The translations under genes and the position numbers were made by a program. A stretch of DNA of 64,000 nucleotides, taken from NCBI RefSeq assembly GCF_029433115.1, contig NZ_JARNTV010000014.1, forward strand, positions 20,223 to 84,222. Direction: 5' to 3'. Source of the stretch: Sphingomonas sp. AOB5 (GTDB lineage: Bacteria > Pseudomonadota > Alphaproteobacteria > Sphingomonadales > Sphingomonadaceae). The notes under the pieces are model-generated. The model searched no databases and had not been told where the DNA came from. It was given only the letters and a program-made list of their open reading frames with translations. This document shows positions 25,021-34,585 of this stretch, one piece after another. Each line of letters starts with the position of its first letter. Positions within the stretch are counted from its first letter, which is position 1.

Positions 25021-25265
25021 TCGCGCTGGCCGCGGTCAATCTCTGGACGATCCTGCGTTTCGGTCAGGACAAGCAACGTGCGGTGAAGGGCGCGCGGCGC
25101 ATTCCCGAACGCGAGCTGCTGGGTCTGGCGCTGATCGGCGGGACTCCCGGCGCGTTCCTTGCCCGCACACTGTTCCGGCACAAGACGCGGAAGCAGCCCT
25201 TCACGGGGTGGCTGTGGGCGATCGCGGTAGCGCAGGCAGGGGCGCTGATCGCGTGGTTAGCCTGA
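25017..25265 (+). CDS. DUF1294 small membrane protein with non-standard start
   Basis: The conserved DUF1294 text runs LIALAAVNLWTILRFGQDKQRA, then RIPERELLGLALIGGTPGAFLA and FRHKTRKQPF, with two hydrophobic segments. The first part of this text lies upstream of any ATG, GTG or TTG in the frame; the first such codon is GTG 25083, which would remove the conserved DK motif. The most likely start is CTG 25017, overlapping the EipA stop as CTGA and giving 82 residues. The 3' end overlaps the convergent SRPBCC gene by nine bases. Function of the family is unknown. Confidence 0.7.
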   Translation: MIALAAVNLWTILRFGQDKQRAVKGARRIPERELLGLALIGGTPGAFLARTLFRHKTRKQPFTGWLWAIAVAQAGALIAWLA

Positions 25266-25736
25266 GACGAACGCCGCCAGGTTCGCCAGCGTCGAGCGCA
25301 GGCCGTCGAGATGGTCCTTCTTGCGGATGCCGACCGGGACGTCCTGGGCGGTGACCGTCACGCGGGTGCCGTCCTCCAGCGGATCGAGCCGCCAGGTGAT
25401 CGTCATCGCGCCCGCGAATGCCGGGTCGTCAGAGGCGAATTCGACGCGCTGGACCATACGGACTCCGGGCACCAGTTCGACGAACACGCCCTCGGCAATG
25501 TCGCTGTCCTCGCTCGACTTGGCCGCATCGTCCGGACCGTCGGAATAGGTCAGCACCATGCGATAGGCGCCGCCGGTGCGCAGGTCGAACGCTTCGATCC
25601 GGCCGGTCATGCCCTCGGGCGGGAGCCATTGCGCCATCGCGTCCGAATCGGTCAGCGCGGCATAGATGGCGCGCGGCGTCGCGGCGATCTCGCGGAATGC
25701 CGTGTCCGTGCGCTTGCGGCCGGTCTCGTCGGTCAT
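25257..25736 (-). CDS. SRPBCC/AHSA1-family protein
   Basis: A 159-residue cytoplasmic protein with the START-like fold of Aha1-type proteins: FREIAATPRAIYAALTDSDAMAQWLPPEGM at the start, YRMVLTYSD in the middle and MTITWRLDPLEDGTRVTVTAQDVP near the end, then a long C-terminal helix. The fold forms a hydrophobic ligand pocket; the ligand is unknown. It lies 10 bases downstream of the dihydroorotase gene and is probably co-transcribed with it. Confidence 0.82.
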   Translation of the reverse strand: MTDETGRKRTDTAFREIAATPRAIYAALTDSDAMAQWLPPEGMTGRIEAFDLRTGGAYRMVLTYSDGPDDAAKSSEDSDIAEGVFVELVPGVRMVQRVEFASDDPAFAGAMTITWRLDPLEDGTRVTVTAQDVPVGIRKKDHLDGLRSTLANLAAFVSG

Positions 25737-25746
25737 CCCGGTTCGA

Positions 25747-27072
25747 TCAGCCGAAATCGACGGATTCGAAGCGAACCGGCTGGCCGATGGCGGCGTCGGC
25801 GAGCTGCGCTTCCCACATCACGCGGTTGCCGCGGATGATGGTGCCGATCGGCTTGCCGGTGATCTGCATCCCCGTAAACGGCGACCAGCCGCAGCGCGAG
25901 GCGAGCCAGCTTTCCTCGATGGTCCAGCGTGCCTTGAGGTCGACGACCGAGAAATCGGCGTCGTAACCGACCGCGATGCGGCCCTTGCCGGCAATCCCGA
26001 AGATGCGCTGCGGCCCCGCGCTGGTCATGTCGATCAGCCGCTGCAAGGTTAGCCGGCCTTCTGCGACATGGTTGAGCATCAGCGGCAGCAGCGTCTGCAC
26101 GCCGGGCATGCCGCTGGGCGAATCGGGATAGGGCTTGGCCTTCTCGTCGCGGGTGTGCGGCGCGTGGTCCGATCCGATCACGTCGGGCACGCCCTGGCGC
26201 AGCCATTCGAACAGCCCGTCGCGATGCGCGCCCGATCGGATCGGCGGGTTCATCTGGGCGAAACTGCCGAGGCGCGGATAGGCGTCCTCGCCTGCCAGTG
26301 TCAGATGCTGGGGCGTAACCTCGCAGGTGGCGATATCCTTGTGCTGGCCGATCAGTTCCAGCTCGGCAGGCGTGGTGACGTGCAGGATATGGATGCGCCG
26401 CTTGGCCGCGCGCGCCAGCCTCAGGATACGCTGGGTCGCCAACATCGCGCTTTCGTCGTCGCGCCAGACGGGATGTGACGCGGGATCGCCGGTCACCCGT
26501 TCGCCGAGCCGGTCCTGCATGCGGAACTCGTCCTCGGCATGGATTGCGACGCGGCGGTGTCCACTCGCCAGCACGCGGGCGAGATTGTCGTCGTCCGACA
26601 CCAGCAGGTCGCCGGTCGAGGCGCCCATGAAGATCTTTACGCCCGCCGTCCCCGGCATCCGCTCCAGCTCTGCAAGGCTCGCGGCATTGTGATTGGTCGC
26701 GCCCACGTAAAAGGCGTGATCGCACCACATGCGATTGGCGGCGCGGGCCAGCTTGTCGTTCACCGCATCGGCCGAATCGGTGTTGGGCTTGGTATTCGGC
26801 ATTTCGAACACCGCGGTCACGCCGCCCAGCACCGCCGCGCGCGCGCCGCTTTCCAGATCCTCCTTGGCTTCGAGTCCGGGCTCGCGGAAATGGACCTGGC
26901 TGTCGATCACGCCGGGCAGCACGTCGAGCCCGGCGCAGTCGATCGTCTCGCCCGCATCGCCGACATTGCCGATCGCGACGATCTTGCCGCCGGAGACACC
27001 CACATCGACTTGCGCAGGACCGCCCGGAAGATGGACCGTCCCGCCCGTCAGCTTGAGATCGACGCTGGCCAT
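25747..27072 (-). CDS. pyrC: Dihydroorotase, class I type
   Basis: A 441-residue amidohydrolase of the dihydroorotase/allantoinase group: GVIDSQVHFREPGLEAKEDLESG at the first metal site, VKIFMGAST with the bridging Lys region, HILHVTT, and GSDHAPHT with the catalytic Asp. It would close or open the dihydroorotate ring in pyrimidine synthesis. The first metal motif is QVH rather than the usual HVH; as I recall this variant is found in an alphaproteobacterial branch annotated as dihydroorotase. ATG 27072 follows AGAGGC. It is divergent from ygfZ with only 44 bases between starts. Confidence 0.85.
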   Translation of the reverse strand: MASVDLKLTGGTVHLPGGPAQVDVGVSGGKIVAIGNVGDAGETIDCAGLDVLPGVIDSQVHFREPGLEAKEDLESGARAAVLGGVTAVFEMPNTKPNTDSADAVNDKLARAANRMWCDHAFYVGATNHNAASLAELERMPGTAGVKIFMGASTGDLLVSDDDNLARVLASGHRRVAIHAEDEFRMQDRLGERVTGDPASHPVWRDDESAMLATQRILRLARAAKRRIHILHVTTPAELELIGQHKDIATCEVTPQHLTLAGEDAYPRLGSFAQMNPPIRSGAHRDGLFEWLRQGVPDVIGSDHAPHTRDEKAKPYPDSPSGMPGVQTLLPLMLNHVAEGRLTLQRLIDMTSAGPQRIFGIAGKGRIAVGYDADFSVVDLKARWTIEESWLASRCGWSPFTGMQITGKPIGTIIRGNRVMWEAQLADAAIGQPVRFESVDFG

Positions 27073-27116
27073 ATCTGCCTCTTTCACTGGAGTGTGCGGC
27101 CTCCTACCTCTTGGCG

Positions 27117-27842
27117 ATGACCGATGCCACCCTGCTGCCGAATCGCGCCCTGCTCCGCATTACGGGCGAAGATGTCCGCGGGTTCCTTCAGGGGCTGCTC
27201 ACGCAGGACCTGAACGCGGTGACGCCGGGCGCGCCGCAATGGGCCGGGCTACTGAGCGCGCAGGGCAAGGCTCTGTTCGACTTCATCCTGTGGGCCGATG
27301 GCGACGATATCCTGATCGACTGCGAAGCCGATCAGCGCGAGGCGCTGGCGAAGCGGCTGACCCTCTACCGACTGCGCCGCCCGATCCGGATCGAGCCGGT
27401 CGAGGGCGGTGTCCATTGGGCGCCGGACGGTGATCAAGGCGTGGCCGATCCGCGCCTTGCCGCGCTGGGCCGCCGCTGGCTGGGTATGGGCGAAGGGGAA
27501 ATCGCCACCGGCTGGCTGGCGCATCGCCTGTCGCTCGGTGTGACCGAGGGCGTTGCCGAGCTGGGGCAGGACAAGACGCTCTGGCTGGAATGCAACGCCG
27601 CCGAGCTGAACGGCGTCAGCTTCACCAAGGGTTGCTATGTCGGGCAGGAGAATACCGCGCGGATGAACTGGCGCGCCAAGGTCAATCGCCGGCTGGTGGT
27701 GGCCCCGCTGGGCGAGCCGGGCGACCGGACCCGCGCATCCTATCCCGAACTTGGCCTGATGGTGGAATTCCGCCGTGTGGAAGCGCTCGGCGATGCGCTG
27801 GTGCCCGGCTGGCTGGGCGAAGCGTTGAAGACCGACGCTTAA
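27117..27842 (+). CDS. ygfZ: YgfZ/IBA57-type folate-binding protein
   Basis: A 241-residue protein of the aminomethyltransferase-related family, with the signature [13 protein letters not shown] near residue 175 containing the functional Cys, and the N-terminal [19 protein letters not shown]. YgfZ uses tetrahydrofolate in repair or assembly of iron-sulfur enzymes. The start is ATG 27117; no clear ribosome site precedes it and the message may be almost leaderless. Its TAA overlaps the TAA of the convergent rnhB gene. Confidence 0.9.
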   Translation: MTDATLLPNRALLRITGEDVRGFLQGLLTQDLNAVTPGAPQWAGLLSAQGKALFDFILWADGDDILIDCEADQREALAKRLTLYRLRRPIRIEPVEGGVHWAPDGDQGVADPRLAALGRRWLGMGEGEIATGWLAHRLSLGVTEGVAELGQDKTLWLECNAAELNGVSFTKGCYVGQENTARMNWRAKVNRRLVVAPLGEPGDRTRASYPELGLMVEFRRVEALGDALVPGWLGEALKTDA

Positions 27843-28435
27843 AGGTCGAGCAGCGCCTGCGCGACGGGGGCGAAACTCTTGCGGTGGAGCGGGGTCGGGC
27901 CCTGCACCCGCAGCGCCTCCATATGCACTTTCGCGCCATAGCCCTTGTTGCTGGCCCAGCCATAGCCCGGATAGATCAGGTCATATTCGAGCATCATCGT
28001 ATCGCGGCGATGCTTGGCGACAATCGAGGCCGCAGCGATAGAAAGGCATAGCGCGTCGCCGCCGATCACCGCTTCGCTTTTGTGATGCCAGCGCGGGCAG
28101 CGATTGCCGTCGACCAGCACCATCGCCGGCGCAAAACCCAGCGCATCGACCGCGCGGGTCATCGCCAGCATCGTCGCCCAGAGTATGTTGAGTTCGTCGA
28201 TCTCCTCAACCGTGGCGATGCCGACACCCACCTTCGCGCATTCGAGCAACCGGGCACAGAGCGCCGCGCGTTTCGCCGCGCTCAATTGCTTCGAATCGTT
28301 CAGCCCCTCGGGGATACAGTCGGGATCGAGCACCACCGCTGCCGCGACCACCGGTCCGGCGAGCGGCCCGCGGCCTGCTTCGTCCACGCCCGCGACTGGT
28401 CCCGAATGCCGGACTTCGCGCGAATAATCAGGCAT
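27839..28435 (-). CDS. rnhB: Ribonuclease HII
   Basis: A 198-residue protein with [19 protein letters not shown] (first two acidic residues), [15 protein letters not shown] and the late IVAKHRRD motif of RNase HII. It removes RNA from RNA-DNA hybrids and single ribonucleotides from DNA. ATG 28435 (or 28438) lies just before the stop of the thiD-VOC gene, overlapping it by a few bases, so the two are co-transcribed. GGCGG precedes the start by seven bases. Confidence 0.93.
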   Translation of the reverse strand: MPDYSREVRHSGPVAGVDEAGRGPLAGPVVAAAVVLDPDCIPEGLNDSKQLSAAKRAALCARLLECAKVGVGIATVEEIDELNILWATMLAMTRAVDALGFAPAMVLVDGNRCPRWHHKSEAVIGGDALCLSIAAASIVAKHRRDTMMLEYDLIYPGYGWASNKGYGAKVHMEALRVQGPTPLHRKSFAPVAQALLDL

Positions 28436-29621
28436 CATCGATCCGCCATGGCGGGAAGCGACGCATCTCGCCCGCCTGATAGAGGCACACCGCATTGCCC
28501 GCCGGATCGCGCAGCCGCGCTTCGCGCCAGCCCCAGGTCTCGTCCTGCGGCTCGCGTTCGAACGCGATACCCTGCTGCTTGAGGAAGGTGACGGTCGTGT
28601 CGAGATCGCCGCATTCGAAATAGACGACCGGGCCGGTATAGCTTTCGTCGGTCGCGACCGAAAAGGTCGCCCCGCCCTCGGTCTCGAACCGGGCATAGCG
28701 CGGCCTGGACTGGACGATCTGGCGCAGGCCCAGCGCGCGATAGAAATGCTCGCTCGCGGTCAGGTCGGTCGCGGGCACGGTCACCTGATTGAGCATCGGC
28801 GAGAAGCGGCTGAGGTTGAGATCGAGCCGCACCGCCTGCTGACCCATCGGCCCATGGCCGCCGCCCAGCCCCGGCGCTTCGAGCATCGCCATGCGGACGA
28901 AGCGCCGCGCGCGGGTGACGGCTTCGACCAGGCTCCAGTCCTTCGCCAGCTCGGTTGCAATCGCGCTTGCCAGCGTGCAGCCGGTGCCGTGGGTGCTCTC
29001 GCTGTCGATCCGCGCTTCGGTCCATTCGGTCTCGGGCGGATGATCGCTGGTGGCGGGCGCGAACAGCCGGTCGGTCACCTGCCGCCCCTTGGCATGGCCA
29101 CCCTTGACCAGCACCGCGCAACCGCGGCGGCTGACCAGCGAGCGAGCAGCCTCGCGCTGGCGCTCCTTGTCCATCACCGACATGCCCGACAGCGCCTTCA
29201 GCTCGGGCAAATTGGGCGTGCAGACGGTGCAGATCCGCATCAGCCGCTCGAACGCGGCGATGGTGGCATCGTCTGCCAGCGCCGCGCCGGAGCTGGCGAC
29301 CATCACCGGATCGAACACGATCGGGATGCCGCGCAGCTCCTCCAGCTTCTCCGCCACCGCCAGCGCGGTGCGGGCGGACCCGATCATGCCGATCTTTACC
29401 GCGTCGACGCCGATATCGCGGACGACCGCATCGATCTGGGCGATCACCATTTCGGTCGGGATCGCGTGGACGCCGTCGACGCCCAGCGTGTTCTGTGCGG
29501 TGATCGCGGCGATGGCGGTCATCGCATGGCCGCCCAGCATGGTGACGGCCTTGATATCCGCCTGGATACCCGCCCCGCCGCCGGAGTCCGAGCCCGCAAT
29601 GATCAGGACGCGCGGAACCAT
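28428..29621 (-). CDS. thiD: ThiD kinase fused to a VOC/glyoxalase-like domain
   Basis: One uninterrupted 397-residue frame. Residues 1-265 are hydroxymethylpyrimidine/phosphomethylpyrimidine kinase: [31 protein letters not shown] and the catalytic HGTGC at 211-215 (thiamine synthesis). Residues about 276-385 are a vicinal-oxygen-chelate domain: [26 protein letters not shown], and the late [17 protein letters not shown]. Met276 (base 28796) would be a natural start for a separate VOC protein, so internal initiation is possible. ATG 29621 overlaps the stop of the DUF1272 gene by one base. The link between the two activities is unknown. Confidence 0.87.
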   Translation of the reverse strand: MVPRVLIIAGSDSGGGAGIQADIKAVTMLGGHAMTAIAAITAQNTLGVDGVHAIPTEMVIAQIDAVVRDIGVDAVKIGMIGSARTALAVAEKLEELRGIPIVFDPVMVASSGAALADDATIAAFERLMRICTVCTPNLPELKALSGMSVMDKERQREAARSLVSRRGCAVLVKGGHAKGRQVTDRLFAPATSDHPPETEWTEARIDSESTHGTGCTLASAIATELAKDWSLVEAVTRARRFVRMAMLEAPGLGGGHGPMGQQAVRLDLNLSRFSPMLNQVTVPATDLTASEHFYRALGLRQIVQSRPRYARFETEGGATFSVATDESYTGPVVYFECGDLDTTVTFLKQQGIAFEREPQDETWGWREARLRDPAGNAVCLYQAGEMRRFPPWRIDDA

Positions 29622-29848
29622 CACTCGCCGCCGAACTTGCGTTCCGTGCTGGCCGGATGCCGCGCCAGCGCCGCGCCGATCCGGGTCGGCCGGTCGAGCA
29701 GTTCGCCGCCGCAATTGGGGCAGCGTTCGTCCAGCGCATCGGCGCACAATGCGCAGAAGGTGCATTCGAACGAGCAGATGAACGCACCTGCCTGTGCGGC
29801 CGGAAGATCGGTGCCGCAGCGTTCGCAATCGGGGCGCATCTCTAGCAT
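29621..29848 (-). CDS. DUF1272 zinc-ribbon-like small protein
   Basis: A 75-residue Cys-rich protein: RPDCERCGTDLP, ICSFECTFCALCAD and CPNCGGELLDRP supply paired Cys residues for two zinc sites. This is the DUF1272 pattern, whose function is not known. It overlaps the glmM stop and the thiD start by one base each (TGATG), so the three are made from one transcript with coupled translation. Confidence 0.88.
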   Translation of the reverse strand: MLEMRPDCERCGTDLPAAQAGAFICSFECTFCALCADALDERCPNCGGELLDRPTRIGAALARHPASTERKFGGE

Positions 29849-31188
29849 CAGGCGGCTGCTTTCCGCACCGCGTCGCAGATGCGGTCTACCACGGCTTCGA
29901 CCTGCGCCTTGTCGTCACCCTCGGCCATCACACGGATCACCGGTTCGGTGCCCGAGGGGCGGATGACGAGGCGGCCAATGCCTGCCAGCTCGGCTTCGGC
30001 GGCAGCGATGACGTCCTTGACCGCGCCGTCCTCCAGCGGCTTGCCGCCCTTGAAGCGGACATTCTTGAGCAGTTGCGGGAGCGGATCGAAGCGGTGGAGC
30101 ACTTCGCTGGCAGGCGCCCCGGCGCGCACCAGTTCGGCCAGCACCTGCAGCGCCGCGACAAGGCCGTCGCCGGTGGTCGCGTAATCGGACAGGATAATAT
30201 GGCCGCTCTGCTCGCCGCCGACATTATAGCCCGACGAGCGCATCTTCTCGAGCACGTGCCGGTCGCCCACCGCAGTGCGGACCATGCCCAGCCCCTGCGC
30301 GGCCAGATGGCGCTCCAGCCCCAGGTTCGACATCACCGTCGTCACCAGCCCGCCGCCGGTCAGCCGCCCCTGCCGAGCCCAGCCGCCTGCGATCAGCGCC
30401 ATCAGCTGGTCGCCGTCGATCACGCGTCCGGTCTCATCGACCACGATCAGCCGGTCGGCATCGCCATCCAGCGCGATCCCGATTGCCGCGCCCGATCCCA
30501 CCACCGTCTCGCACAGCGTGTCCGGCGCGGTCGAACCGACCCCGGCATTGATGTTCTTGCCGTTGGGCGAAACGCCGATGGCGACCACTTCGGCGCCCAG
30601 TTCCCACAATGCCGAGGGGGCGACCTGGTACGCCGCGCCATTGGCGCAATCGACCACGATCTTCAGCCCGTCGAGCCGCAGATCGTCGGGGAAAGTCGAT
30701 TTGGCGGCGTGGATATAGCGCCCGCGGGCATCCTCCACGCGGCGTGCCCGGCCGATATTCTCCGACGCGGCCAGCGCGACCTCGCCATCGATCAGCGCCT
30801 CGATCGCCAGTTCGTCCTCGTCGCTCAGTTTATAGCCGTCGGGGCCGAACAGCTTGATGCCGTTATCGGCATAGGGGTTATGGCTGGCCGAGATCATCAC
30901 GCCGATATCGGCACGCATCGACCGGGTGAGCATCGCCACCGCCGGGGTGGGCATCGGCCCCACCAGCACCACGTCCATGCCGACGCTGGTGAAGCCCGCG
31001 ACCATCGCATTCTCGATCATGTAACCGGACAGGCGCGTGTCCTTGCCGATCACCACGCGATGCTTGTGATCGCCGCGGACGAAATGCGCGCCGGCGGCCA
31101 TGCCGACCTTCATCGCCATCGCCGCAGTCATCGGCGAGAGGTTCGTCGCGCCCCGGATTCCGTCGGTACCGAAATATTTTCTTGCCAT
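29848..31188 (-). CDS. glmM: Phosphoglucosamine mutase
   Basis: A 446-residue phosphohexomutase: [10 protein letters not shown] at the start, the phosphoserine loop MISASHNPY with Ser102, the metal loop [13 protein letters not shown] and the late [12 protein letters not shown]. It converts glucosamine-6-phosphate to glucosamine-1-phosphate for peptidoglycan and lipopolysaccharide synthesis. The length matches the family. It heads the glmM-DUF1272-thiD-rnhB transcript. Confidence 0.97.
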   Translation of the reverse strand: MARKYFGTDGIRGATNLSPMTAAMAMKVGMAAGAHFVRGDHKHRVVIGKDTRLSGYMIENAMVAGFTSVGMDVVLVGPMPTPAVAMLTRSMRADIGVMISASHNPYADNGIKLFGPDGYKLSDEDELAIEALIDGEVALAASENIGRARRVEDARGRYIHAAKSTFPDDLRLDGLKIVVDCANGAAYQVAPSALWELGAEVVAIGVSPNGKNINAGVGSTAPDTLCETVVGSGAAIGIALDGDADRLIVVDETGRVIDGDQLMALIAGGWARQGRLTGGGLVTTVMSNLGLERHLAAQGLGMVRTAVGDRHVLEKMRSSGYNVGGEQSGHIILSDYATTGDGLVAALQVLAELVRAGAPASEVLHRFDPLPQLLKNVRFKGGKPLEDGAVKDVIAAAEAELAGIGRLVIRPSGTEPVIRVMAEGDDKAQVEAVVDRICDAVRKAAA

Positions 31189-31259
31189 GCCCCGTCTCTC
31201 GCGGCCTTGTTACGCCCGGCCGCGCGACTGAATAGCGCCGAAACATGAAGAGGGCGAGC

Positions 31260-32594
31260 ATGTCGCTGTTGCTGGGCATATTGAATTCGATCGTGCGCGT
31301 GCTCCTGGGCAGCGCGAGCAAGCCGCAGCCGGTGCGCATCCTGCTAGGCCTGGTCATCGGCCTGCTCGCCGGAGCGCTGGTGGTGCCGCACACCGGCCTG
31401 CCGATCGCCGATTGGGTGCATCCGGTCGGAAAGGCGTGGCTGAACGGGCTGCAGATGACGATCGTGCCGCTGGTCGTCGCACTGCTGATCACCGGCGTGA
31501 CCGCCACTGCCGAAGCCGCGCGGGCGGGCAAGCTCGCGGGGCGCGCGATCGCGCTCTATGTCACGGTACTGTTCCTGTCGGCGGTCGCCGCGGCGATCCT
31601 CACGCCCCTGTTCCTCGAACTGTGGCCGCTGCCGCAGGAATCGGCGGCGAGCCTGCGCGCGGCCCTTTCGAGCGCCGAACAGGTCGGACCGATGCCGCCG
31701 CTGGGCGATTTCTTCGCGGCGATCATCCCGGCCAACATCATCAAGGCGGCGGCGGAGAATGCGTTCCTGTCGCTCATCATCTTCTCGCTGATCTTCGCCT
31801 TCGCGATGACCCGCGTGCCGGACGAGCCGCGCAAGCTGCTGGTCGGTTTCTTCGAGGCGATCCGGGACGTGATGCTGGTGGTGATCAACTGGGTGCTGTG
31901 GGTCGGACCGATCGGCGTGTTCGCGCTGGCGATGGTGGTCGGCGCCGAGGCGGGCACCGGCGCGTTCGGCGCGCTGATCCACTATATCGTGACGGTTTCG
32001 GGGGTCGGCTTCGTCGTCACGCTCTTCGCCTATCCGGTCGCGATCTTCGGCGGGCGGATTGCGTTCGTGCGCTATGCCCGCGCCGCCCTGCCCAGCCAGG
32101 CCGTGGCGCTCAGCACGCAATCCTCGCTCGCGACGCTACCGGTGATGATCGAGGGCGCGGCGGAGCTGGAGGTGCCGGTTGCGGTGTCGGGCGTGACCTT
32201 GCCGCTGGCGGTCGCGATCTTCCGCGCGACGGGGCCGGCGATGAACTTCGCGGTCGCGATCTATGTCGCCACCTGGTTCGGCATTCCGCTCACCCCCGCG
32301 ACGCTGGCGATCGGCGCGATCGTGGCGACGCTGACCTCGCTCGGTTCGGTGAGCCTGCCGGGCACGGTGAGCTATGTCAGCGCCATCGCCCCGGTTTCCT
32401 CGACCATCGGCGCGCCGCTGTCGCCGCTCGGGCTGCTCGTCGCGGTCGAAACGTTGCCGGATATCATGCGGACGGTGGGCAACGTGACCTGGGATCTGGC
32501 CACCACGGCATGGCTCAAGCGCGGTGCGGGCAAGGTCGAAATGAGCGAAGCCGATGCGCTGCTGCAGCAGGATGTAATCAAAACAGACTCTTAA
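31260..32594 (+). CDS. Dicarboxylate/amino acid:cation symporter (DAACS family)
   Basis: A 444-residue membrane protein of the glutamate/C4-dicarboxylate symporter family. It shows about eight hydrophobic segments plus re-entrant loops: ALSTQSSLATLPVM corresponds to the Ser-rich hairpin loop, and FRATGPAMNF to the helix-7 NMDGT-like region, here modified (no MDGT). Substrate may therefore differ from glutamate or succinate. ATG 31260 follows AGAGGG by six bases; the ATG 15 bases earlier lacks a good site. It is divergent from glmM. Confidence 0.88.
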   Translation: MSLLLGILNSIVRVLLGSASKPQPVRILLGLVIGLLAGALVVPHTGLPIADWVHPVGKAWLNGLQMTIVPLVVALLITGVTATAEAARAGKLAGRAIALYVTVLFLSAVAAAILTPLFLELWPLPQESAASLRAALSSAEQVGPMPPLGDFFAAIIPANIIKAAAENAFLSLIIFSLIFAFAMTRVPDEPRKLLVGFFEAIRDVMLVVINWVLWVGPIGVFALAMVVGAEAGTGAFGALIHYIVTVSGVGFVVTLFAYPVAIFGGRIAFVRYARAALPSQAVALSTQSSLATLPVMIEGAAELEVPVAVSGVTLPLAVAIFRATGPAMNFAVAIYVATWFGIPLTPATLAIGAIVATLTSLGSVSLPGTVSYVSAIAPVSSTIGAPLSPLGLLVAVETLPDIMRTVGNVTWDLATTAWLKRGAGKVEMSEADALLQQDVIKTDS

Positions 32595-32669
32595 GCGTCC
32601 GCCCCGGGGTTTCCCGAACTGCCCCCTCGTGCGTTGTCGCCGTAAGGCGGAGGCTCGAAGGAGTGGAAC

Positions 32670-33125
32670 ATGGTGCCGATTCGCGTGCTGGTCGTCGACG
32701 ATTCCGTCACGATCCGCGCCATGCTCGAGGAAGTGCTGGGACGCGAGACCGACATTCAGATCGTCGGGCTGGCGGCCGATGCCATGTCGGCGATCCGGAT
32801 GGTGCACGAGCTGCGCCCGCATGTCGCCACGCTCGATATCGCTATGCCCGGAATGGACGGCCTCAGCCTGCTCGACACGATCCACCTGACCACCAACGCC
32901 ATAATGCTGACCAGCCGCGCCGAAGCGGCGAAGGACGCAATCGAACGCGGCGCGATGGGCTTCTTCGTGAAGTCCGAGATCCTCAAGGACCCCAGGGCGC
33001 TGGTGAAGATGGTCCGCAAGGCCGCCGGCGGGAAGACGATGAAGCCCAAGGCAATCGAAGCCGAAGCGCCGGAGGCGGACACGGCCGGGCCGGACGCGGT
33101 GGACGCGGAAGCGGTTTCGGGCTGA
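32670..33125 (+). CDS. Single-domain response regulator, CheB-receiver-like
   Basis: A 151-residue protein. Residues 1-120 are a receiver domain: Asp10/Asp11 acidic pair, phospho-acceptor Asp56 in TLDIAMPGMDG, TS at 81-82 and Lys101 in FFVKSE. The sequence is closest to the receiver of CheB-type methylesterases. The rest is a short acidic, Ala/Glu-rich tail (about 125-151) rather than an effector domain. It has its own GGAG site. No sensor kinase is adjacent, so its partner is elsewhere. Confidence 0.88.
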   Translation: MVPIRVLVVDDSVTIRAMLEEVLGRETDIQIVGLAADAMSAIRMVHELRPHVATLDIAMPGMDGLSLLDTIHLTTNAIMLTSRAEAAKDAIERGAMGFFVKSEILKDPRALVKMVRKAAGGKTMKPKAIEAEAPEADTAGPDAVDAEAVSG

Positions 33126-33150
33126 TTCGCCGCTTCGACCGCCGGCCCGC

Positions 33151-34494
33151 TTACTTCAGCAGCACCAGCTCTTCCGCCATGCTCGGGTGCAGCGCGACGG
33201 TCTGGTCGAACGCGTCCTTGGTCAGCCCGGCCTTCACCGCGATCGCCGCCGCCTGAAGGATTTCCGGCGCGTCCGGGCCGATCATGTGCAGCCCGACCAC
33301 GCGGTTCGTATGGGGATCGCACACCATCTTGTAGAGCGCGCGCTCGTTGCGGCCCGCCAGCACATTCTTCATCGCGCGGAAGTCCGACGTATAGACCTTG
33401 CATGCGCCCAGCTTGTTTCGCGCCTGGCTCTCGGTCATGCCGACCCCGGCCATCGGCGGATGGCTGAACACCGCACTCGGGATATTCTCGTAATCCACCT
33501 GGTGCGGCTTCTTGCCGAAGATCGTGTCGGCAAAGGCCTGACCCTCGCGGATCGCCACCGGGGTCAGCTGGACCCGGTTGGTCACGTCGCCCACCGCATA
33601 GATCGAATCGACGCTCGACTTGTTGTCGGCATCGACCTTCACCGCGCCCGCCGCGTCCAGCTCGACGCCCGCATCGGCAAGGCCCAGCCCGGTGGTGTTC
33701 GGCACGCGGCCGGTGGCGAACATCACGCAATCGACTTCCATCGGCTCGTGATTGGTCATCTCGACCTTCAGCCCGCCCTTGACCTTCTCGATGCCCTTGA
33801 ACTCGGCGTTGAAGCGGAACTCGATCCCCTTGGTCATCGAGATCTGGAGCAGCCGGTCGCGGATCGATTCGTCATAGCCGCGCAGGATCTGGTCGCTGCG
33901 GTTGATCAGCGTCACCTTCGATCCGAACTCGTTGAAGATCCCGGCGAACTCGTTGGCGATATAGCCCGCGCCCGCGATCAGCACGCGCTTGGGCAGGGCC
34001 TCCAGATGGAAGACTTCGTTCGAGGTGATACCCAGCTCATGCCCCGGGCAGCCCGGCACATGCGGATGCGCGCCGGTGGCGATCAGGATATATTTGGCGG
34101 TGACCGTCTTGCCCGAGGCCAGCGTCACTTCGTGCGGGCCGGTCACGGTGGCACGCTCGAGGATCACCTCGACGCCGTTATTCTCCAGCGTCTGGTTGTA
34201 CAGGCCGTTCAGCCGGTCGACTTCGCCCAGCACATTGTCGCGCAGCAGCGGCCAGTCGAACCCGCATTCGGGCACGTCCCAGCCGAACTTGCGTGCGTCC
34301 TTCAGATCCTCGGCGAAATGCGCGCCATAGACGAGCAGCTTCTTGGGGACGCAGCCGCGGATGACGCAGGTGCCGCCGACGCGATATTCCTCGGCCACCG
34401 CCACTTTCGCGCCATAGGCTGCCGAGACCCGCGAGGCACGCACACCGCCCGAACCGGCACCGATGACGAAGAGATCATAGTCGTAGGTCGCCAT
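33151..34494 (-). CDS. gor: Glutathione reductase
   Basis: A 447-residue pyridine-nucleotide disulfide oxidoreductase: FAD motif FVIGAGSGGVRA, redox disulfide in GGTCVIRGCVPKK (Cys43/Cys48), NAD(P)H motif IAGAGYIANEFAGIF followed by Arg-containing text, the second FAD motif YAVGDVT and the C-terminal active-site HPSMAEE. It reduces glutathione disulfide in the cytoplasm. ATG 34494 is chosen for CGGGGAA seven bases upstream. It is convergent with the response regulator and downstream of pgi on the same strand. Confidence 0.94.
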   Translation of the reverse strand: MATYDYDLFVIGAGSGGVRASRVSAAYGAKVAVAEEYRVGGTCVIRGCVPKKLLVYGAHFAEDLKDARKFGWDVPECGFDWPLLRDNVLGEVDRLNGLYNQTLENNGVEVILERATVTGPHEVTLASGKTVTAKYILIATGAHPHVPGCPGHELGITSNEVFHLEALPKRVLIAGAGYIANEFAGIFNEFGSKVTLINRSDQILRGYDESIRDRLLQISMTKGIEFRFNAEFKGIEKVKGGLKVEMTNHEPMEVDCVMFATGRVPNTTGLGLADAGVELDAAGAVKVDADNKSSVDSIYAVGDVTNRVQLTPVAIREGQAFADTIFGKKPHQVDYENIPSAVFSHPPMAGVGMTESQARNKLGACKVYTSDFRAMKNVLAGRNERALYKMVCDPHTNRVVGLHMIGPDAPEILQAAAIAVKAGLTKDAFDQTVALHPSMAEELVLLK

Positions 34495-34585
34495 CGCATT
34501 TCCCCGCATTCGTCATCCCCGCGAACACGAGGACCCGGTCTGTATCGATCCGGCAGATAGGGTCGGCCTAGCCTTCGCGCCAGCC

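Noticed and set aside
26881..26920. QVH instead of HVH metal motif in the dihydroorotase as a defect
   Set aside because: I recall the same motif in many alphaproteobacterial dihydroorotases, so it looks like a normal subfamily trait.
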